From Variovorax sp. (GTDB lineage Bacteria; Pseudomonadota; Gammaproteobacteria; Burkholderiales; Burkholderiaceae_C), in assembly GCA_004210915.1 (NCBI GenBank), contig SEGS01000030.1, positions 1 through 64,000 of the forward strand: a stretch of 64,000 nt of DNA. The letters run 5' to 3'. Both the position numbers and the translations under genes were made by a program. Below, piece after piece: positions 27,077 to 35,435 of the stretch (position 1 is the stretch's first letter; each line of letters starts with the position of its first letter). The notes below the pieces were generated by a model. The model was given only the letters and a program-made list of their open reading frames with translations, had not been told where the DNA came from and searched no databases.

Positions 27077-27303
27077 TGCAGGAGAGCGGTCCGCTTGCGA
27101 AAGCGGCCCCACCGAAGGCGCAAACTCCCATGAACGCTCAGGTCCACCGGCCAGAATCTTCTGAACCGGCCACGTACTGCACCTTTTGAAACGCCGTCTG
27201 GAGAGCCGTCACGCCATGCCGTGACGCACCGAAGGAGCAACTGCCGCAGGCCCGATTCCTGCAGCACGAATCTCTCAGGTACCAAGGACAGGGGGAGCGG
27301 CAT
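27077..27303 (+). ncRNA. Glycine riboswitch (tandem), copy 2, both aptamers intact
   Basis: Aptamer 1 (about 27077-27186) reads gcaggagagcgg, a small gcttgcgaaagc-type hairpin, accgaaggcgcaa and ctcccatgaacgctcagg. Aptamer 2 (about 27190-27303) reads tctggagagccg, a gtcacg...cgtgac stem, caccgaaggagcaa, gaatctctcaggtacc and aaggacagggggag. Both core motifs are complete, so this is a standard two-aptamer glycine riboswitch. It ends about 20 bases before the ATG at 27325 and should switch that gene on with glycine. Confidence 0.93.
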
Positions 27304-27324
27304 TCACCTTCAAAAGGTTCTCCC

Positions 27325-28626
27325 ATGCGCGTGATCGTTCTCGGCGCCGGCTTGCTCGGCGTCACCTCGGCCTATTACCTCCAGCAACTCGGTCACGACG
27401 TGACCGTGATCGATCGGCAGGCCACGCCGGCCGCCGAAACCAGCTTCGCCAACGGCGGGCAAATCTCCGTCTCGCACGCCGAGCCCTGGGCCAACCCGAG
27501 CGCGCCGCTCAAGGTGCTGCAGTGGCTGGGCAAGGAAGATGCGCCGCTGCTCTTTCGCATCCGCGCCGACATGCGCCAGTGGCTGTGGGGCCTGCAGTTT
27601 TTGCGCGAATGCACGCCGGCGCGCACGCGCCACAACATCGAACAGATCGTGCGCCTGGGCACCTACAGCCGCGATATGCTGCAGGCGCTGCGCCGAGACG
27701 CGGGTATCGCGTACCACGAGCGCGCGCAGGGCATCCTGCACTTCTATACGACGCAGAAAGAGTTCGACGGCGCATTGAAGCCCGCCGAACAGATGCGCGC
27801 GCTGGGCTGTGAGCGCACCGTGATCTCGGCCGACGAGGCCGTGAAGATCGAGCCCGCGCTCGCGCACATCCGCCCGCAACTGGCCGGCGCCACCTACACG
27901 GCCGAAGACGAATCGGGCGACGCCAACCGCTTCGCTCGGGAGCTGGTCAAGCTCTGCGAAACCGCCGGCGTCAAATTCCTGATGAGCCACACGATCACCG
28001 CGATCCGCGAGGCTGGCGGCCAAGTCGACCACATCGAGGCCACCGACAGCGAAGGCCGCTTCCAGCGCATCCACGCCGACGCCTTCGTGCTCGCGATGGG
28101 CTCGCTCAGCCCGATCTACGCGAAGCCGCTCGGCATCCATTTGCCGATCTACCCGGCCAAGGGCTACTCGGTGACGATGCCGGTGATCGACCCGGCGAAG
28201 GCGCACCAGGTCTCGCTCACCGACGACGAGTTCAAGCTCGTGTTCTCGCGCTACACCGACGAGCACGGCGACCGCCTGCGCATCGCCGGCACGGCCGAGC
28301 TCAACGGCTACGACCGGGACCTGAACCGCGTGCGCTGCGAAGCCATCGTGCGCCGCGTGGAGCAGCTCTTTCCCGGCGCTGGCGATGCGAGCCAGGCGAG
28401 TTTCTGGACGGGCCTGCGCCCTGCGACGCCGAGCAACGTGCCGCTGATCGGCCGGACGAAGCTGCCGAACCTGTTCCTCAACACCGGCCACGGAACGCTG
28501 GGCTGGACGCACGCGTGCGGCTCGGGCAAGTCGATCGCGCGGATCGTGAGCGGGCTCGCGCCGGAGGTGGATTTCGCGTTCACCGGCATGCCGGCCGCGG
28601 CGCCGCGGGTGCTCCAGCCCGCTTGA
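27325..28626 (+). CDS. Glycine-riboswitch-controlled D-amino acid dehydrogenase/glycine oxidase
   Basis: A 433-residue DadA-family flavoprotein. It has the Rossmann motif VIVLGAGLLGVTSAYYLQ, the family ETSFANGGQIS and SHAEPWANPSAPLK, the substrate region LRIAGTAELNGYD and the C-terminal NLFLNTGHGTLGWTHACGSG with KSIARIVSGL. DadA enzymes oxidise D-amino acids to 2-oxo acids and feed the respiratory chain. Control by a glycine riboswitch suggests that glycine, or a D-amino acid made in parallel, is the physiological substrate. It converges on the FIST gene, 18 bases away. Confidence 0.88.
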   Translation: MRVIVLGAGLLGVTSAYYLQQLGHDVTVIDRQATPAAETSFANGGQISVSHAEPWANPSAPLKVLQWLGKEDAPLLFRIRADMRQWLWGLQFLRECTPARTRHNIEQIVRLGTYSRDMLQALRRDAGIAYHERAQGILHFYTTQKEFDGALKPAEQMRALGCERTVISADEAVKIEPALAHIRPQLAGATYTAEDESGDANRFARELVKLCETAGVKFLMSHTITAIREAGGQVDHIEATDSEGRFQRIHADAFVLAMGSLSPIYAKPLGIHLPIYPAKGYSVTMPVIDPAKAHQVSLTDDEFKLVFSRYTDEHGDRLRIAGTAELNGYDRDLNRVRCEAIVRRVEQLFPGAGDASQASFWTGLRPATPSNVPLIGRTKLPNLFLNTGHGTLGWTHACGSGKSIARIVSGLAPEVDFAFTGMPAAAPRVLQPA

Positions 28627-28644
28627 GCCCAGCGCCCTGACAGC

Positions 28645-29925
28645 TCAGTCGTTGCTGGTGAACACCGTCAGCACGCCCGTGTAGCCGTACAGGTGGTGCC
28701 GGGCGATCTCGCCGGCGGCGAAGAAGCCGACCAGCGGCACGTCGCCCAGCGCGTGACGCACGATCTGCAGCTCGGCGCCCGGCGCGCCGAAGTGCGGGCC
28801 GCCGCGCCCCGAGCAGCTCACGTACACCGCGCCCGCGATGCGCCGCGCCGGGTGGGGCGCAGCTTCGGCCTCGCCGGCCGCAACGGCGCGCGCGGTGGCC
28901 AGCGTTTGTTCTTCGGGTTCGAGTTCCTCGCGGATCTCGGCGCAGATGCGCATCAGGTCGGCACGCGCCGCCTGCGCGTTGCGGCGGCAGAGCGTCAGGC
29001 GCATGCCCGGCTCGGCGGCATTGGTGATCGCGATGCCACGGCGCGTGGGGTCGAGCCCGATGATGTGGCGCACGCGCACGTCGGCCCCCAGGTCGCCGGT
29101 GCGGCGGATGCTGTCGCTGCCCGCATCGACCAGGCCCACGAGCGTGTTGCGGACAGCCTCGATGGCCTCCTGCGGCTGCTCCAGCGACACCTGCAGCTCG
29201 GCCAGCAGCACGTCGAGCGCCGGCTCGCCATCGAGCTTCAGGATCAGGTTGGCATCGGCCTCGGTGATCACGCGTTCGCGGCCTACGCCACCCGGCAGGG
29301 GTTGGCAACCCTGCGTGACGCGCGAGACCAACCGCACGTCGGCGCCGAACACCACGCCCGACAACCCACCTGAAAACACGCCGCCCGCGGCTCCATGACC
29401 ACGGATGTTGCCGTTGCCGCCGATCGCGAACTGCAATGCGTCGCCGCGGCCCGAAGAGAGCCCGCCGAACAGATAGCCGGTGTCGGTGCGGCCGGCCATC
29501 TCGCCGATCAGGTCGGCCAGCTCGGGCGTCTCCGGATCGGCGTGCACCAGCGCGGTGTGGGCCTCGAAGCCGCTCATTTCGGAATTGGCCAGCGGTGCGA
29601 CGCCGGAAAACACCCGGTACTGGTCGCTTGGCAGCGCGCAGAGCATGAGGCTCATGCCCGGCTCGTCGAAATATTCGGCGTTGTTGGCGGCCACACCGAT
29701 GCCGACGGTACCCGACCAGTCGGTGACCTCAGGCAGCTCGGCGCCCAGGTGATCGAGGATCTCCTGCGCCTCGTCGGCGTAGTGGTCGGTGATGTAGAGC
29801 AGGCCCAGCGTGGGCGCGGCGGCGTAATCGGGCAGGGTCATTTGCGCGCGCAGTTGCGCGAGCACGAGCCCGGCCGCCATGCGCCATTGCGGATGGGTCG
29901 CGTGGCCGGAGGGAAACAGTTTCAT
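28645..29925 (-). CDS. FIST domain sensor protein
   Basis: A 426-residue protein with FIST_N (about residues 35-240) and FIST_C (about 250-420) domains. The C-terminal motif series VSCSGRGGPHFG, then LVGFFAAGEIARHHLYGYTG, is characteristic. FIST domains are thought to bind small ligands such as amino acids and are often found with kinases or GGDEF proteins. Here the gene stands without a signalling partner, between the glycine-controlled oxidase and phaM. Sensing of an amino acid is an inference from the family. Confidence 0.9.
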   Translation of the reverse strand: MKLFPSGHATHPQWRMAAGLVLAQLRAQMTLPDYAAAPTLGLLYITDHYADEAQEILDHLGAELPEVTDWSGTVGIGVAANNAEYFDEPGMSLMLCALPSDQYRVFSGVAPLANSEMSGFEAHTALVHADPETPELADLIGEMAGRTDTGYLFGGLSSGRGDALQFAIGGNGNIRGHGAAGGVFSGGLSGVVFGADVRLVSRVTQGCQPLPGGVGRERVITEADANLILKLDGEPALDVLLAELQVSLEQPQEAIEAVRNTLVGLVDAGSDSIRRTGDLGADVRVRHIIGLDPTRRGIAITNAAEPGMRLTLCRRNAQAARADLMRICAEIREELEPEEQTLATARAVAAGEAEAAPHPARRIAGAVYVSCSGRGGPHFGAPGAELQIVRHALGDVPLVGFFAAGEIARHHLYGYTGVLTVFTSND

Positions 29926-29947
29926 GCGGAAATGGAAATACGTGCGC

Positions 29948-30760
29948 CTATCGTTTGCGCGCCGTGCTGGCCGCCTTGCGCGCGGGGGCCTTCTTTGCGG
30001 CCGCGCGCTTGCGGGCCGCAGGCGCAGTCTTCTTCGCCGGCGCGTTGGTGGATGTTTTGGCGGAGTTTTTAGTGGATGTCTTGCCGCCGGGCTGGCCGGC
30101 GCTGATCACGCTCTTGACGGCATCGGCCAGCGGCTGCGCCACGGCCGGCATCTTCAGCTGGGCCGCGTCCTGCAGCGCGGAGCTGGCGATCTCCTGGAAC
30201 TGCTGGGTGAGCGAGCCCCACCACTGCAGCGGGTCGACCACGCCGGCGCCGCCTTCTTCGGTGGGCTTCGCCTTCGCCTTGCTCTTCGGCGCGGCTGCGG
30301 CGGATTCGGCGACAGGGGCTTCAGGTTCAGGCGCCGGTTCGACCTCTGTCGCCGGTGCAGCCACCGGGGCGGACGCGAAGAAGGAAGGCGGGCTGGCGGG
30401 CGCTGGTGCCGCAGGAGCCGGTGCGGCCGCCGTAGGCGTCGCAGGCCGGGTGAACGCATTGGCCAGGTCTTCCATCCGCACGTTCATGCCGCGCAAGGTG
30501 GAGAGCGTCATCTTCTGCACTTCGAGCGCCTGGATGGTGGCCTTGAGTGCGAGGCTGTTTTGTTCGAGCCAGAACTGCACGGTCTTGAGCTCCTGGATGC
30601 GCTTGTCCACCTCTTCGACGCTGAGCGTCGGCGCCACCCAGTTGGCGAGTCCGGGGATCGCGCTGCCGCTGCCCGTGCCGCCGCCGGTGGCGAGGTTCTT
30701 GAGGAAGTCGAAGCCGGGAACGAATTGGCTGAACGCGAAGGGCTTGGCTGTATCACTCAT
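29948..30760 (-). CDS. phaM: PHA granule-associated protein PhaM
   Basis: A 270-residue protein. The N-terminal part carries FSQFVPGFDFLKNLA, LANWVAPTLSVEEVDKRIQE and QFWLEQNSLALKATIQALEV, closely matching PhaM of Ralstonia, which activates PHA synthase and tethers PHA granules to the nucleoid. The middle is an Ala/Pro-rich linker. The C-terminus is Lys/Ala-rich (PAKKTAPAARKRAAAKKAPA), like histone H1 tails, and should bind DNA. ATG 30760 is chosen over the track start 26 codons upstream because it begins at the conserved region. PHA synthase genes are not in the window. Confidence 0.9.
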   Translation of the reverse strand: MSDTAKPFAFSQFVPGFDFLKNLATGGGTGSGSAIPGLANWVAPTLSVEEVDKRIQELKTVQFWLEQNSLALKATIQALEVQKMTLSTLRGMNVRMEDLANAFTRPATPTAAAPAPAAPAPASPPSFFASAPVAAPATEVEPAPEPEAPVAESAAAAPKSKAKAKPTEEGGAGVVDPLQWWGSLTQQFQEIASSALQDAAQLKMPAVAQPLADAVKSVISAGQPGGKTSTKNSAKTSTNAPAKKTAPAARKRAAAKKAPARKAASTARKR

Positions 30761-30858
30761 GGCACGGGTCTCCTGAAGGTTCTTGTGCTGCCAGCTTACT
30801 CCAAGGGTCCGCCGCGCCAGCGTCCACACACGGGGCAAAGGGCCAACATAATCGCCCC

Positions 30859-31272
30859 ATGCAAAGCATCTTCCACCTGGCCTTCCACGTCCGTGATCTC
30901 GATGGTGCCCGCCGTTTCTACGGCGGTGTGCTGGGCTGCGCCGAGGGCCGCAGCACGGACACCTGGGTCGATTTCGACTTCTTCGGCCACCAGATCTCGT
31001 TGCATCTGGGCGAACCGTTTGCCACAGCCGATACCGGCCGGGTCGGCGACGTGATGGTTCCGATGCCGCACTTCGGCCTGGCGCTTGAACTGCCGCAATG
31101 GCAGGCCATGGCGGAACGGCTCGAAGCAGCCGGCACCGCGTTCGTGCTGAAGCCGCAAGTGCGCTTCGAAGGGCAACCGGGCGAGCAATGGACCATGTTC
31201 TTCCGCGACCCGTTCGGCAATCCGATCGAGGTCAAGGGCTTCCGCTCGCTCGCCACGCTGTACGACAAGTGA
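30859..31272 (+). CDS. VOC family protein
   Basis: A 137-residue single-module vicinal-oxygen-chelate protein. Possible metal ligands are His in FHLAFHVRD (strand 1), His in MPHFGLAL (middle) and Glu in NPIEVKGF (end), arranged as in glyoxalase or dioxygenase relatives. The reaction cannot be predicted. It is 8 bases upstream of the YwqK-like gene on the same strand and divergent from phaM. Confidence 0.88.
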   Translation: MQSIFHLAFHVRDLDGARRFYGGVLGCAEGRSTDTWVDFDFFGHQISLHLGEPFATADTGRVGDVMVPMPHFGLALELPQWQAMAERLEAAGTAFVLKPQVRFEGQPGEQWTMFFRDPFGNPIEVKGFRSLATLYDK

Positions 31273-31280
31273 GCCGCGCC

Positions 31281-32468
31281 ATGCACCACGCCCTGGCCCC
31301 TGTCGGCGCTGCCACGATGGTCCGTTCGCTCGTCGCCGCTGCGGCGCTTCTCAGTTACGTCGGCCTGACGCACGCGGTGCAGGACTGCGACCTGGACGGC
31401 ACGCCGATCAACGTCAACCACGGCGGCATGACGGCAGGAAAAAGCGGCCTGATCCGCTGCAAGGACCGCGACAGCGGCCAGGTGCGGCGCGAGCAGCAGA
31501 TCCAGAACGGCGTCTACATGGGCCTGGTGCGCATGTATCAGGACGGCAAACTGTTCAAGGAACACTACGTCAACGCCAAGGGCAACATGGAAGGTCCGGC
31601 GCGCGAGTTCGCCCCCACCGGCAAGGTGGTGCGCGAGTCGGTCTACGTCGATTCCAACGAAGTCGGCCTGATCCGCGTCTTCTACCCGGGCGGGGCGCGC
31701 CGGCGCATCGCCTTCAACGGCGAAGGCAGCCGCGAGGCGGCCAGCGTCGAGTTCACGGAATCGGGCCAGCTGAGCGCGCTGCGCTGCGGCGACAAGCCGG
31801 TGCTCGGCCCCGGCTTCGACGATGCACGCGCCTGCGGCTTCAGCGGCACGCCCGTGCCCATCGAACTGTTCGACAGCAAGGGCACGGTGCGCCAGCGCAT
31901 CACCTACAGCGACGGCAAGCGCATACGGTGGGAGAGCCTGTACGACAACGGCCAACCGGAGACCACGGGTGAGCTCAGCGGCACCCAATCGACAGTGCGC
32001 CGCTTCGCATCGACCGGCGTGAAGCGCGCCGAAGTGATCAGCCTCATCTCGGACCGGCGCAGCGTGCGCCAGCGTGAGATCGAATATTCGGAGCGCGGCG
32101 TACTGGTGCGGGAGCAACGCTGGTCCACCGAAGGCCTGCCGACCACCGACGAAAGCTACTACCTCAACGGCCAGCCGCGGAGCAAGACGGTCTACAGCGG
32201 CAGCGGCGCCGCGCGCGCGCTCGAGATCACCGAGTTCCACGACAACGGCCAGCGCGCTGCGCAGGGCCGCTACATCATGGGCGCGCGCAACCTGCAACTG
32301 CCGACCGGCATCCACCAGCGCTTCGATGAAAAGGGTGTGTTGCGCGCCGAATCCCACTACGACGGCAAGGGCCGTGTGGCGCGCGAGCGCACCTGGGACA
32401 CGGCGGGCCAGCCCGAGCGCGACGACGAACTCTTCGAGGACGGCTCGCGCAAGGCCTTTGCGAAGTAG
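31281..32468 (+). CDS. Secreted YwqK/MORN-like repeat protein
   Basis: A 395-residue protein with an N-terminal signal sequence (MVRSLVAAAALLSYVGLTHA within the first 35 residues). The rest consists of repeating beta-hairpin units of about 20-25 residues with patterns such as ITYSDGKRIRWESLYDNGQP, EFHDNGQRAAQGRY and RAESHYDGKGRVARE. These are the units of the family named after the antitoxin YwqK and resemble MORN repeats. No toxin gene is next to it, and the signal peptide argues against a cytoplasmic antitoxin. The ATG at 31281 replaces the track start inside the VOC gene. Confidence 0.75.
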   Translation: MHHALAPVGAATMVRSLVAAAALLSYVGLTHAVQDCDLDGTPINVNHGGMTAGKSGLIRCKDRDSGQVRREQQIQNGVYMGLVRMYQDGKLFKEHYVNAKGNMEGPAREFAPTGKVVRESVYVDSNEVGLIRVFYPGGARRRIAFNGEGSREAASVEFTESGQLSALRCGDKPVLGPGFDDARACGFSGTPVPIELFDSKGTVRQRITYSDGKRIRWESLYDNGQPETTGELSGTQSTVRRFASTGVKRAEVISLISDRRSVRQREIEYSERGVLVREQRWSTEGLPTTDESYYLNGQPRSKTVYSGSGAARALEITEFHDNGQRAAQGRYIMGARNLQLPTGIHQRFDEKGVLRAESHYDGKGRVARERTWDTAGQPERDDELFEDGSRKAFAK

Positions 32469-32469
32469 C

Positions 32470-33450
32470 TCAGTCGAGCTTGATGCCCTGGGCCTTGATG
32501 ATCGGCCCCCAGCGCCTCGATTCCGCGCGCGACAGCGCCGCGAACTGCTCGGGCGTGCCGGGCAGCGGTTCCATGCCGAAATCGTTGAAGCGCTTCAGGA
32601 CAGCCGGGTTGCTGAAAGACCGGTTCAGTTCGCCATTGAGCTTCGCCACCACAGACGCAGGCAGGCCGGCCGGACCGAGCACGCCCTGGAAGGCGAACAC
32701 CTCGGTGTTGGGCACGCCCATTTCGGCCAGCGTCGGCACATCGGGCAGCAGCTTGCTGCGCTGGGCCGAGCCGATGGCCAACACGCGCACCTTGTTGCTC
32801 TGCATGATCGAAAGGCCGGAAGCCAGATCGAGAAACATGCACGGCACCTGCCCGCCCATCACATCGGCCATGGCAGGTGCCGCGCCGCGGTAAGGGATGT
32901 GCGTGATGAAGGTGCCGGTGCGGTTCTTGAACATTTCCATCGCCAGGTGGTGCGGCGAGCCATTGCCGGGCGAGGCGTAGTTGAGCTTGCCGGGGTTGGC
33001 CTTGGCATAGGCCAGGAACGCCTTGAAGTCCTTGGCCGGAAAGTCGGGGTGCACCACGATCGCCAGAGGAAATCGGCCGATGGCGCCGATGTAGCTGAAG
33101 TCCTTTTCGGGATTGAAGGGCAGCTTGCCGAACAGGTGTTCATTGAAGGCCAGCACGGCGTTGTCGGCCGACATGATCGTGTAGCCGTCGGGCTTGCTCT
33201 TGGCGACGATGTCGGCGCCGATGTTGGTCGACGCTCCCGGACGGTTGTCGATCACGATGGCCTGCCCGAGCGCGGTCCGCATGGCTTCCGAAAGGGTGCG
33301 CGCGATGACGTCGGTGCCGCCGCCCGCGGGATAGGGCACGACCCACTTGATCGGTTGTTCGGGATAGCCCTGCGCGCGCGCCCAGGGGGCAACTGCGGTG
33401 GCACCGGCCGCCGCCAGCCCGGCGAGCAATGTTCTACGTTGGAATGTCAT
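32470..33450 (-). CDS. Bug-family tripartite tricarboxylate transporter receptor
   Basis: A 326-residue periplasmic solute-binding protein. The Tat/Sec-like signal (MTFQRRTLLAGLAAAGATAV) ends near residue 26. The mature part has the family motifs WVVPYPAGGGTDVIARTL, VIDNRPGASTNIGADIVAKS and PDGYT. Bug proteins bind small carboxylates and are very numerous in Comamonadaceae, often beside the catabolic genes for their ligand. It is the last gene of the operon and its ATG overlaps the DUF2783 stop (ATGA). Ligand unknown, perhaps an aromatic or hydroxy acid used by the upstream genes. Confidence 0.93.
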   Translation of the reverse strand: MTFQRRTLLAGLAAAGATAVAPWARAQGYPEQPIKWVVPYPAGGGTDVIARTLSEAMRTALGQAIVIDNRPGASTNIGADIVAKSKPDGYTIMSADNAVLAFNEHLFGKLPFNPEKDFSYIGAIGRFPLAIVVHPDFPAKDFKAFLAYAKANPGKLNYASPGNGSPHHLAMEMFKNRTGTFITHIPYRGAAPAMADVMGGQVPCMFLDLASGLSIMQSNKVRVLAIGSAQRSKLLPDVPTLAEMGVPNTEVFAFQGVLGPAGLPASVVAKLNGELNRSFSNPAVLKRFNDFGMEPLPGTPEQFAALSRAESRRWGPIIKAQGIKLD

Positions 33451-33689
33451 GAGGTCGTCTCCGTGGGTGTTGAGGGTGAAGCGGAAAGTGAGGGCACTGG
33501 CAACTCGGCCAGCGCGTCGGCCAGGGCCCGCTTGCAGCGAGCCTCGTCACCGACTTGCTCGAACAGCAGCAGCGCCAGCCGTGCAAGGAACAGCGATTCG
33601 CGCGCCTCGCCGGCCTCGGTGATGGCGTTGGCACACGCGGCGTAGAGGCGGTCGCGGGCTTCGGGGGCCAGCACGGTGGTGATCGTCAT
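33447..33689 (-). CDS. DUF2783 domain protein
   Basis: An 80-residue protein from ATG 33689: MTITTVLAPEARDRLYAACA, then ESLFLARLALLLFEQVGDEA and a Ser/Thr/Pro-rich tail. The pattern fits DUF2783, which is typically encoded next to FAD-dependent aromatic hydroxylases. Both ends overlap neighbours by ATGA, so it is translationally coupled in the operon and may be a stoichiometric partner of the monooxygenase. Function unknown. The track shows it only as the tail of a 287-residue shadow frame. Confidence 0.75.
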   Translation of the reverse strand: MTITTVLAPEARDRLYAACANAITEAGEARESLFLARLALLLFEQVGDEARCKRALADALAELPVPSLSASPSTPTETTS

Positions 33690-35425
33690 GCGGGCTCCGT
33701 CGTTTCGTTGCAGTGCAACGCGCCAGCGCGCACCAGTGCCTGCCGCAGCATCTCGGCCGCTGGCACGCCGCGCCAGCGTGCGGCCACATGGCCGTCGGGG
33801 CGCAGCAGGTAGACCACGCCCTCCGCTTGCACGCCGAGCGCGGCGAAGGCGGCGGCGTTGTGCGCGTCGCGCTGCAGCCGATGCAGCACCAGGGGCACGC
33901 CTTCGACGTCCTTCGACGCGCATTCGCATTGCAGCGCGAGCAAGGTGAACGCCGGCGCCTGCAGCAGGTCGCTCAGGTGCAGCGCCGGCCCGAGTGGCAG
34001 GTTCGGCATCACCTCGCCCGGCTTCGGCCCGGCGGGCAACGCGTCGCCCGCGCTCGACAGCGCCGACCGCTCGTAGCACACAGCCTGTGTCTGGCGCGGG
34101 TTGATGAGGTTCGCTATTTCGCGGTGCCGGCCCGACAGCGACAGCGCCGCCTCGCGCAGCAGGTCGAAGCCGCGCGACGGCGGCGACATGAATTCGGTGC
34201 TGCGCATCGCACTCTCGGCGTTGACGTGGAACGCGGCGATCCGCTCTTGAGAGTAGCTGTCGAGCAGCGACGCATCGGACAAGCCACGCGCCACGAATGC
34301 CAGCTTCCACGCCAGGTTGTCGGCGTCGTCGAAGCCTGAATTGAGGCCCCGCACGCCGAAGATCGGCATCGCGTGCGCTGCATTGCCAGCGAACAGAACG
34401 CGGTCATGGCGGTAGCTTTGCAACGTCATCGCGCCGGCGCGGTAGACCGAAGTCCATACCGTGTGCCAAGGCAGATGGCCCTCGCCGATCGCATCCAGGT
34501 GGCGCTGCACGAACTCGGCCACGGCGGCGGGTTGCAATGCTTCTTCGGTGCTCTGGCCGGCGCGCAGCTGGTAGTCAATGCGCCAGATGTCGTCGGGCTG
34601 ACGGTGCATGAGCACGGTCGAGCCGGGGTTCCAGGGCGGATCGAACCAGGCGCGGCGCTCGGTCGGATGGTCGCTGTGCAGTTCGATGTCGATGATCACG
34701 TAGCGGCCTTCGTAGCCGGTGCCTTCGAGGGCAAGTCCGAGCGCCTTGCGCACGAAGCTCTGGCCACCGTCGCAGGCCGCGAGCCAGTCGCCGTGCAGCG
34801 TGTAGTTGCCGTCGGCGTTGCGCACCTGGAGCGTCACGCCGCCGTCGCCCTGCACCAGCGCCACGAGCTCGGTGCCCCAGCGGATGTCGATCAGGCCAGG
34901 CGCCGCTTCGTTGCGGCGCGTGATCTCGTCCAGCAGGTACTGCTCGATGTAGTACTGCTCGAGATTGATCATCGGTGGCAGCTTCTGCGTGTCGTCGTGC
35001 GGCATCTCGAAGCGGAACACTTCATCGGTCTTGTAGAAGCTGCGCCCGCCGGTCCACGGCAGACCTTTCGACAGGAAGGCCGGCAGCGCGCCGAGGCGCT
35101 CGACGATCTCGAGGCTGCGGCGCGAGATGCAGGCCGCGCGGCTGCCGACGCAGACCGTGTCATCGGCTTCGAGGATCACGCTGCGCACGCCGTGGTTGGC
35201 CAGCCCCAACGCCAGCGCCATGCCGACCGGGCCACCGCCCGCGATGACGACCGGATGCCGGCCCGGCTCGAAACCTGCGTCGAGCGGCGGCGTGAAAGGC
35301 GCGAAGCGCTTGTAGTGGAAGGCGCCGACCGAGGGCGGCAGGGCCGCGCCGGCCGCCGGTGGCAGCGGGCCGGAGGCCGCGTCGCCGGGCCGCGCGGTGG
35401 GAGCAGGATTTGCAGTGGTGTTCAT
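33686..35425 (-). CDS. MhpA-like FAD-dependent aromatic hydroxylase
   Basis: A 579-residue flavoprotein monooxygenase. It carries the GxGxxG FAD motif (VVIAGGGPVGMALALGLANHG), the DG motif (WLAACDGGQSFVRKALGL) and the GD-like motif in VLFAGNAAHAMPIFGVRGLN with a following DADNLAWKL. The C-terminal part (from about residue 430) is thioredoxin-like, as in 3-(3-hydroxyphenyl)propionate and resorcinol-type hydroxylases. It should add oxygen to a phenolic or similar ring with NAD(P)H. The ATG at 35425 gives MNTTANPAPTARP. The gene is coupled to DUF2783 and preceded by an alpha/beta hydrolase gene. Confidence 0.85.
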   Translation of the reverse strand: MNTTANPAPTARPGDAASGPLPPAAGAALPPSVGAFHYKRFAPFTPPLDAGFEPGRHPVVIAGGGPVGMALALGLANHGVRSVILEADDTVCVGSRAACISRRSLEIVERLGALPAFLSKGLPWTGGRSFYKTDEVFRFEMPHDDTQKLPPMINLEQYYIEQYLLDEITRRNEAAPGLIDIRWGTELVALVQGDGGVTLQVRNADGNYTLHGDWLAACDGGQSFVRKALGLALEGTGYEGRYVIIDIELHSDHPTERRAWFDPPWNPGSTVLMHRQPDDIWRIDYQLRAGQSTEEALQPAAVAEFVQRHLDAIGEGHLPWHTVWTSVYRAGAMTLQSYRHDRVLFAGNAAHAMPIFGVRGLNSGFDDADNLAWKLAFVARGLSDASLLDSYSQERIAAFHVNAESAMRSTEFMSPPSRGFDLLREAALSLSGRHREIANLINPRQTQAVCYERSALSSAGDALPAGPKPGEVMPNLPLGPALHLSDLLQAPAFTLLALQCECASKDVEGVPLVLHRLQRDAHNAAAFAALGVQAEGVVYLLRPDGHVAARWRGVPAAEMLRQALVRAGALHCNETTEPA

Positions 35426-35435
35426 CGTTTTGATC

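Noticed and set aside
31281-32468. Toxin-antitoxin module from the YwqK-like gene
   Set aside because: No toxin-like partner on either side, and a signal peptide is present.
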